Origin: DATBDM01 sp034664425
GTDB lineage: Bacteria > Actinomycetota > Thermoleophilia > Solirubrobacterales > Solirubrobacteraceae
Direction of reading: 5' to 3'
NCBI GenBank assembly: GCA_034664425.1
Contig: JAXDHR010000018.1
Coordinates: forward strand, 1-11,150
Length of the DNA stretch: 11,150 nucleotides
Numbering within the stretch: position 1 is the stretch's first letter; every line of letters starts with the position of its first letter. This document shows positions 7,284-11,150 of this stretch, one piece after another. Position numbers and translations under genes: made by a program. The notes beneath the pieces were generated by a model that worked only from the letters and a program-made list of their open reading frames with translations, made no database searches and was not told the origin of the DNA.

Positions 7284-8368
7284 GCTAGCAGCGACTCGCT
7301 CCCCGGCTGGCGCCGGCTCACGCCCGCGGCGGCCAACGCGCGGCTCATCCCGGCGGCCCACGCGTCGTGCGAGAAGCCCCGAACGGCCGCGCGCGCGGCC
7401 GCGCCCAGACGGGCGCGCAGGGCGGGGTCGTCGTGCAGGCGGCGCAGCGCGGCGGCGAGGCCGGCGGCGTCCCCCGGCTCGACCACCAGCCCGGTCTGCT
7501 CGTGGCGGACGAGCCCGCCGGCGGCGGCGCCCACCGCGGTGGTGGCGATCACGGGGACTCCCTGGTCGAAGGCTTCGTTGACGATGAGGCCCCACGGCTC
7601 GAGGAAGTCGCGCGCGGGGACCGACGGTACGACCACAACGTCGCTGCCCGCGTAGAAGTTGCGCATCGCCGGGGGATCGAGGCGGCCGACCTCATGAACG
7701 CCGCGGTGGGCCTTGACCGATCCGCCGCCGGCCAGCACGAGCGCGGCCGCGGCCTCGCCCAAGCCGCTCGCCGCCCAGGCGCGCAGCAGCACGTCGAGAC
7801 CCTTCTCCGGCGCGTCGCGGCCCGCGAACAAGGCCTGGAAGCCCGCGACGCGGCGCGGCTGGGCGGGCGCGGCCCAGAACGCGTCGTCGACGCTCTGCGG
7901 CGCCTCGACGATCGGGCCCCGCGCGCCCTTGGCGCGAACGTAGTCGCTGACGTGCGGCCCGTAGGTCGCGATCGCGTCCGCGTGCCGGTAGAGGCCGCGC
8001 AGCGGCAGGTAGGAGAGCGCATGCGCGGTCGTGCGCGGGTGGCGCCAGATCGTCGCCCACAGCACGAACGGCACGCGCGCGGCGCGCGCCCCGGCGAAGG
8101 CGCCGGGAAGCGCGACCCGCCCGGAGAGCCCGGCGATCACCGCCCGGAAGCGGCCCGATGCGGCGAGCCGCACGATCGCGCGCTCGGGCACCTGCAGCGC
8201 CGGGAACGGGAGCGCCGCCGGCCCGCCGCCGCCTCCGCCGTGGCGCACGCCGCCGCCGATGAGCGCGACGACGAGGTCCTCGCGCTCGTGCAGCCGCGCG
8301 AACGCCCCGACGCGGAAGGGCGGCGCGTGGTTGGTGACGAGCAGGACCGGGCGGGCGGCGCCGCTCAT
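7280..8368 (-). CDS. Family 4-type (group 1) glycosyltransferase
   Basis: A 362-residue GT-B fold glycosyltransferase with no transmembrane segment, expected at the cytoplasmic face where it adds a sugar from a nucleotide donor to a carrier-linked glycan. The N-terminal half begins with the strand PVLLVTNHAPPF and a substrate-side GAF loop (about 7-23). The C-terminal half begins at FAGRDAPEKGLD (181-192), with the conserved R184 and K189 that bind the donor phosphates. LVLAGGGS follows at 210-217. The hallmark E-x7-E is E257 to E265 in EPWGLIVNEAF, followed by GVPVIAT. The length is typical and the family assignment solid; donor and linkage are unknown. The ATG at 8368 overlaps the TGA of the mini-ORF (ATGA), and its own TGA overlaps the next GTG, placing it mid-operon. 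Confidence 0.9.
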   Translation of the reverse strand: MSGAARPVLLVTNHAPPFRVGAFARLHEREDLVVALIGGGVRHGGGGGGPAALPFPALQVPERAIVRLAASGRFRAVIAGLSGRVALPGAFAGARAARVPFVLWATIWRHPRTTAHALSYLPLRGLYRHADAIATYGPHVSDYVRAKGARGPIVEAPQSVDDAFWAAPAQPRRVAGFQALFAGRDAPEKGLDVLLRAWAASGLGEAAAALVLAGGGSVKAHRGVHEVGRLDPPAMRNFYAGSDVVVVPSVPARDFLEPWGLIVNEAFDQGVPVIATTAVGAAAGGLVRHEQTGLVVEPGDAAGLAAALRRLHDDPALRARLGAAARAAVRGFSHDAWAAGMSRALAAAGVSRRQPGSESLLA

Positions 8369-8406
8369 GCCCGCGCCGGGTCCTCGGCGACGATCGCGAC
8401 CCGCAT
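8365..8406 (-). CDS. 13-codon mini-ORF bridging two glycosyltransferase genes
   Basis: MRVAIVAEDPARA is encoded from an ATG that overlaps the stop of the upstream gene (TGATG). It ends in a TGA that overlaps the ATG of the downstream gene (ATGA). The peptide looks like the first beta-strand and loop of a GT-B glycosyltransferase, yet the downstream enzyme has its own first strand in another frame. It may be a remnant of a lost glycosyltransferase gene, a coupling cistron that hands ribosomes to the next gene, or chance. Expression is not shown. Confidence 0.35.
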   Translation of the reverse strand: MRVAIVAEDPARA

Positions 8407-10058
8407 CACCAGGCGGTGTGCGCCTCGACCACCTCGTCGGCCTCGGTCCGCGTGACGTACGCGCGTCCCGTCAGGAACGCCTCGGCCTCGGCGATGGCCT
8501 CGTCGCGCGGGTAGTCCCCGGCCACGGGCCGCAGGTGGCGCACCGGGGTGGCGTCGATGACCCCGATCGGCCATCCGCGCTCCCTGGCGATCGCGCTCCA
8601 GTTGGCGTCGAGCCCCCAGCCCATCGAGAGGTCGGGGAACGGCAGCAGCGTCTCGAAGACCTCGGAGTGAAACAGCGTGACCGGGCCGGTCTCGACGAAG
8701 TTGGTGCGCCGCGCCACCAGCCCGGGGCGTCGACGGGTGATCTCCCAGGCGGCGTGCGAGGCCTGCGCGTGCGCCGGCTGGGCGAGGCGGAAGGCGAAGC
8801 GCTCGGCGAGGTAGACGATGTCGTCGAGGAAGTGGCGGGGGAGCGCGACGTCATCGTCGGCGAGCATGAGCCAGTCGAAGCCGGCGGCGGGATGGCGCTC
8901 GAGCGCGGCGTTGACGTTCGCCCACTTCCCGAGGCCCGGCGCCGGCACGACCCGGACGAGCTCGACGTCGTGGTGCGTGCGCGCGAGCTCCGCGGCGATC
9001 GCGTTCGCCGTGGCGGCGTGCGCCGGCCGGTCGAAGACCAGCACGAGCACGCGGCGCCGCGGCGAACGGCGGGAGCTGCGATGCAGCACCAGCCGCGCGG
9101 GAGCGAGCCGGCGCAGGTCCGCGAGGTCGCGCGCGCGCGCCATCGCCAGCGCCCGGCGACCGAGCGTCCCCGAACGGCCCGAGAGGTACTCGGGGTCGCT
9201 CGCGCGCGGCGGGAGCCGGGCCGGTGCCAGCGTCTCCGCGACCCGACCCGCGCTCAGCGCGGTGAGGACGATGCCGACGCCGCAGCGGCGACGGGCGATG
9301 TGCCAAACGCAGCCCGCGAGCACGCGCAGCTCGCCGGCGAGCGGCTTCGAGGTGCCCTTGCGCACGTCGTAGCGGCGCGAGTGGCGCCCGCGCCGCCACG
9401 CCGCCCGCGCGAGCCCGGCGAGCCCGGCGTCGCCGCCGGTGCGCCGGTGGTCGACGCCCGCCACGGGCGTGTAGAGCACGCGCCCGCCGAGCGCATGCAG
9501 CCGGTGCTGCCAGTCCTCCTCGTCGCCGTAGATGTCGAGGCTCGCGTCGAACGGGCCGACGCGCTCGAGCGCGCGCCGCCGGACGGCGAGGTTCGCGCTC
9601 CACACGAAGCGCGCCTCAGTCTCCTGCTCGCCGAGGTCGAGCGTCGTGATCGGCAGCGGCTCGCGTCCGCATGCGCGCAGGCGGCTGCCCTCCAGGCGCG
9701 CGCGGATCGGACCGCCGATCACGTCGTGGTCCGGGTTGCGCGCGGCGGCGTCCAGGAGCCCGCCGAGCCAGCCCGGCCAGACCTCGACATCGTCGTCGAG
9801 GAAGCAGATGAGGTCCGCTGTCGCCGCGGCGATGCCCGTGTTGCGGGCGGCGTTGGGCCCGCGCGGCGCGCCGTGCGCGAGGTAGCGCGCGCCGTGGCGC
9901 TCGGCCAGCGCCGCGGTCGCGGGATCGGCGGGGTCGTCCTCGACGACGAGCACCTCGGCGTCGCGCTCGGCGGCCTGGCCCGCCAGCGAGGCGAGCGTCA
10001 CCGCCAGGTAGCCGCGTCGCCGCCGGGTGGGGATGATGATCGAGGCGACCCGGCCCAT
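8406..10058 (-). CDS. Two-module glycosyltransferase: GT2 domain fused to a DUF707-like module
   Basis: A 550-residue soluble protein. The N-terminal module (about 4-260) is a GT2, GT-A fold enzyme. It has strand VASIIIPT (4-11), acidic VVEDD (38-42), ARNTG (71-75), the metal-binding LDDD (87-90), and EED (180-182) before W183 as the likely catalytic-base region. A linker of about 60 residues follows. A second module (about 336-530) has VLVLVFDRP, LMLADDDV (D401-D403 near the middle), QPAH (427-430), GWGLD (480-484), and GVIDATPVRHLRPV (499-512). This order resembles DUF707 (PF05212) as I recall it; a profile search is needed. It could add two successive sugars, or the second module could be regulatory. 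ATG 10058 is preferred, with TATGCT ending 10 nt upstream. ATG 10073 has AGGAG only 3 nt before it and would add five residues. It heads the minus-strand operon. Confidence 0.85.
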   Translation of the reverse strand: MGRVASIIIPTRRRRGYLAVTLASLAGQAAERDAEVLVVEDDPADPATAALAERHGARYLAHGAPRGPNAARNTGIAAATADLICFLDDDVEVWPGWLGGLLDAAARNPDHDVIGGPIRARLEGSRLRACGREPLPITTLDLGEQETEARFVWSANLAVRRRALERVGPFDASLDIYGDEEDWQHRLHALGGRVLYTPVAGVDHRRTGGDAGLAGLARAAWRRGRHSRRYDVRKGTSKPLAGELRVLAGCVWHIARRRCGVGIVLTALSAGRVAETLAPARLPPRASDPEYLSGRSGTLGRRALAMARARDLADLRRLAPARLVLHRSSRRSPRRRVLVLVFDRPAHAATANAIAAELARTHHDVELVRVVPAPGLGKWANVNAALERHPAAGFDWLMLADDDVALPRHFLDDIVYLAERFAFRLAQPAHAQASHAAWEITRRRPGLVARRTNFVETGPVTLFHSEVFETLLPFPDLSMGWGLDANWSAIARERGWPIGVIDATPVRHLRPVAGDYPRDEAIAEAEAFLTGRAYVTRTEADEVVEAHTAW

Positions 10059-10068
10059 GCGCGCCCTG

Positions 10069-10074
10069 AGCATA
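10069..10074 (-). promoter_or_regulatory. Candidate -10 hexamer for the minus-strand operon
   Basis: TATGCT (minus strand, 10074 to 10069) fits TANNNT and ends 10 nt before ATG 10058. It overlaps the candidate -10 of the divergent gene by two bases, so the two promoters may compete for RNA polymerase. Confidence 0.3.
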
Positions 10075-10078
10075 GACT
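10073..10078 (+). promoter_or_regulatory. Candidate -10 hexamer for the right-hand glycosyltransferase
   Basis: TAGACT fits TANNNT and ends 10 nt before GTG 10089. It overlaps the opposing candidate at 10074-10069. Any -35 would lie inside the neighbouring coding region; none is convincing. Confidence 0.3.
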
Positions 10079-10088
10079 CCTGCCTCGC

Positions 10089-11150
10089 GTGATCTTGCTC
10101 CTGCATCACCGCTACCGCGTGCGCGGCGGGGAGGAGCGCGCGGTGGAGGACCTGGCGTGGCTGATCCCGCGCGAGCTCGGCGAGCCGGCGCAGGTGCTCG
10201 AGCGGGACTCGGCCGGAATGGGCGGGCGGACCGCCGCGGCCGGGCTGCTCGCCGGCGGGCTGCGCCCGGCCGAGGTCGGCGCCGCCGTCCGCATCTCCGG
10301 CGCGCGCGTCGTCCACGCCCACAACGTGCACCCGACCTATGGCGCCCGCGCGCTGGAGGCGGCGCGCGCGGCGGGCGCGCGCGTCGTCTGGCACCTGCAC
10401 AACTACCGGCTCGTGTGCGCGGTGGGGACGTGCTTCACGCGCGGACAGGACTGCACCCGCTGCCACGGCCGCGACACGCGTCCCGGCGCGCGCCTGAACT
10501 GCCGCGGCGGCTCGCGCGCGGAGTCGGCCGCCTACTCCGCGGGACTGGCGCTGTGGCAGCGGCGGTTGACCGGCGCCGCGGACGCGTTCGTGGTCCCCTC
10601 GGCCTTCGCGCTCGAGCGCCTGCGCACGCTGGGCGCGCCGCTCGGCGACCGCGCGCACGTGGTGCCGTCGGTGCAGCGGGCGTTCGCCGAGCGCTCATCG
10701 GCGGCGGATGGCCGTTTCGCGCTCGTCGCCGCGCGGCTGACGGCGGAGAAGGGCGTCGCCGACGCGATCGCCGCCTGCCGGCAGGCGGACGTCCCGCTCG
10801 TCATCGCCGGCGACGGGCCGCAGGCCGGCGAGCTGCGCGCGCTCGCGGCGGGCGCCGACGTTCGCTTCACCGGGCTGGTCACCCCGGACGTCCTGGCGCA
10901 GCTGCGCGCGCAGGCGGCTCTGGCGATCGTCCCCTCGCGCTACGCCGAGATCCTGCCGCTGGCGGCACTCGAGGCGGCCGCGGCGGGCCTGCCCGTCGTG
11001 GCGGCCGACGCCGGCGGGTTGCGCGAGGCGGTGCCTGGCGACGGGCTCTACCCGCCCGGGGACGCCGGCGCGCTCGCGGAGCGGATCGGCCCGCTGTGGG
11101 GCGATGCCGCACTCGGCGAGCGCACGCTCGCCGCCGCGCGCGCGCGCACG
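10089..11150 (+). CDS. Family 4-type glycosyltransferase, 3' end cut by window edge
   Basis: An open frame of 354 codons from GTG 10089 to the window edge, with only the last part of the protein missing. It is a GT-B fold enzyme for surface-glycan assembly. The N-terminal domain has LLLHHRYRVRGGEE (3-16), with the glycine-rich acceptor loop, VVHAHNVHP (74-82), and HLHNYRLVC (102-110). A Cys-rich insertion follows with C110, C115, C122, C125 and C138. The donor domain has ARLTAEKG (215-222; R217, K221), VIAGDGP (238-244), and E-x7-E at E287 to E295 in AEILPLAALE. GLPVVAADAGGLREAV (300-315) follows. The HNYRL plus cysteine cluster is a pattern I recall from exopolysaccharide GT4 enzymes; the cysteines may bind metal or form a structural knot. 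It diverges from the minus-strand operon with only 30 bp between starts, suggesting joint control. Donor sugar unknown. Confidence 0.88.
   Translation, partial: MILLLHHRYRVRGGEERAVEDLAWLIPRELGEPAQVLERDSAGMGGRTAAAGLLAGGLRPAEVGAAVRISGARVVHAHNVHPTYGARALEAARAAGARVVWHLHNYRLVCAVGTCFTRGQDCTRCHGRDTRPGARLNCRGGSRAESAAYSAGLALWQRRLTGAADAFVVPSAFALERLRTLGAPLGDRAHVVPSVQRAFAERSSAADGRFALVAARLTAEKGVADAIAACRQADVPLVIAGDGPQAGELRALAAGADVRFTGLVTPDVLAQLRAQAALAIVPSRYAEILPLAALEAAAAGLPVVAADAGGLREAVPGDGLYPPGDAGALAERIGPLWGDAALGERTLAAARART

Noticed and set aside
7284..7595. Upstream extension of the secreted Gly-rich protein frame
   Set aside because: It is Arg-rich, lies opposite no feature of its own, and overlaps the C-terminal half of the GT4 gene in another frame. 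The signal peptide at GTG 7283/ATG 7271 marks the true start.
10074..10658. Upstream extension of the two-module glycosyltransferase frame
   Set aside because: The frame stays open, but this part has no motif and lies antisense to a GT4 gene with E-x7-E and other marks. The GT2 domain begins right after ATG 10058.

Overview
The window is very GC-rich (roughly 70-75 % by eye), gene-dense DNA, with GTG and TTG starts and cistrons that overlap stop-to-start. This suggests a high-GC actinobacterium. The protein style (Ala/Arg-rich, Gly/Ser linkers) would fit Thermoleophilia/Solirubrobacterales, but that placement is inference. No gap between genes exceeds about 100 bases, and I see no tRNA, rRNA, CRISPR array, insertion sequence or integrase.

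The content is a surface-polysaccharide (exopolysaccharide/capsule-like) locus in several transcription units. Left part: a truncated class I SAM methyltransferase on the minus strand (1-474) diverges from a UDP-xylose synthase-like sugar-nucleotide decarboxylase (525-1475, +). A polyprenyl-phosphate sugar phosphotransferase (WcaJ/WbaP type, 1567-3081, +) follows. It converges on a beta-lactamase-fold hydrolase (3092-3853, -), which diverges from a second methyltransferase (3928-4536, +). Right part: a tightly overlapping minus-strand operon runs from 10058 down to 4544. It encodes a two-module glycosyltransferase (GT2 plus a DUF707-like module), a 13-codon mini-ORF, a GT4 glycosyltransferase, a secreted/anchored Gly-rich protein, and an O-antigen ligase/polymerase-family membrane protein with a C-terminal TPR region. 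A divergent GT4 glycosyltransferase (10089 onward, +) runs off the right edge.

Inferred division of labour: the decarboxylase supplies UDP-xylose. The phosphotransferase loads the first sugar phosphate on the lipid carrier. The three glycosyltransferase genes extend the chain and methyltransferases may decorate it. The ligase-family protein polymerises it or transfers it to an acceptor outside the membrane. No flippase or chain-length regulator is visible, so the locus probably continues outside the window.

Points of most interest are the GT2/DUF707-like fusion, the coupling of the Gly-rich surface protein to the TPR-bearing ligase, the mini-cistron between two glycosyltransferases, and a recurrent TANNNT-like hexamer exactly 10 nt before five of the six divergently arranged start codons (6 nt at the sixth).
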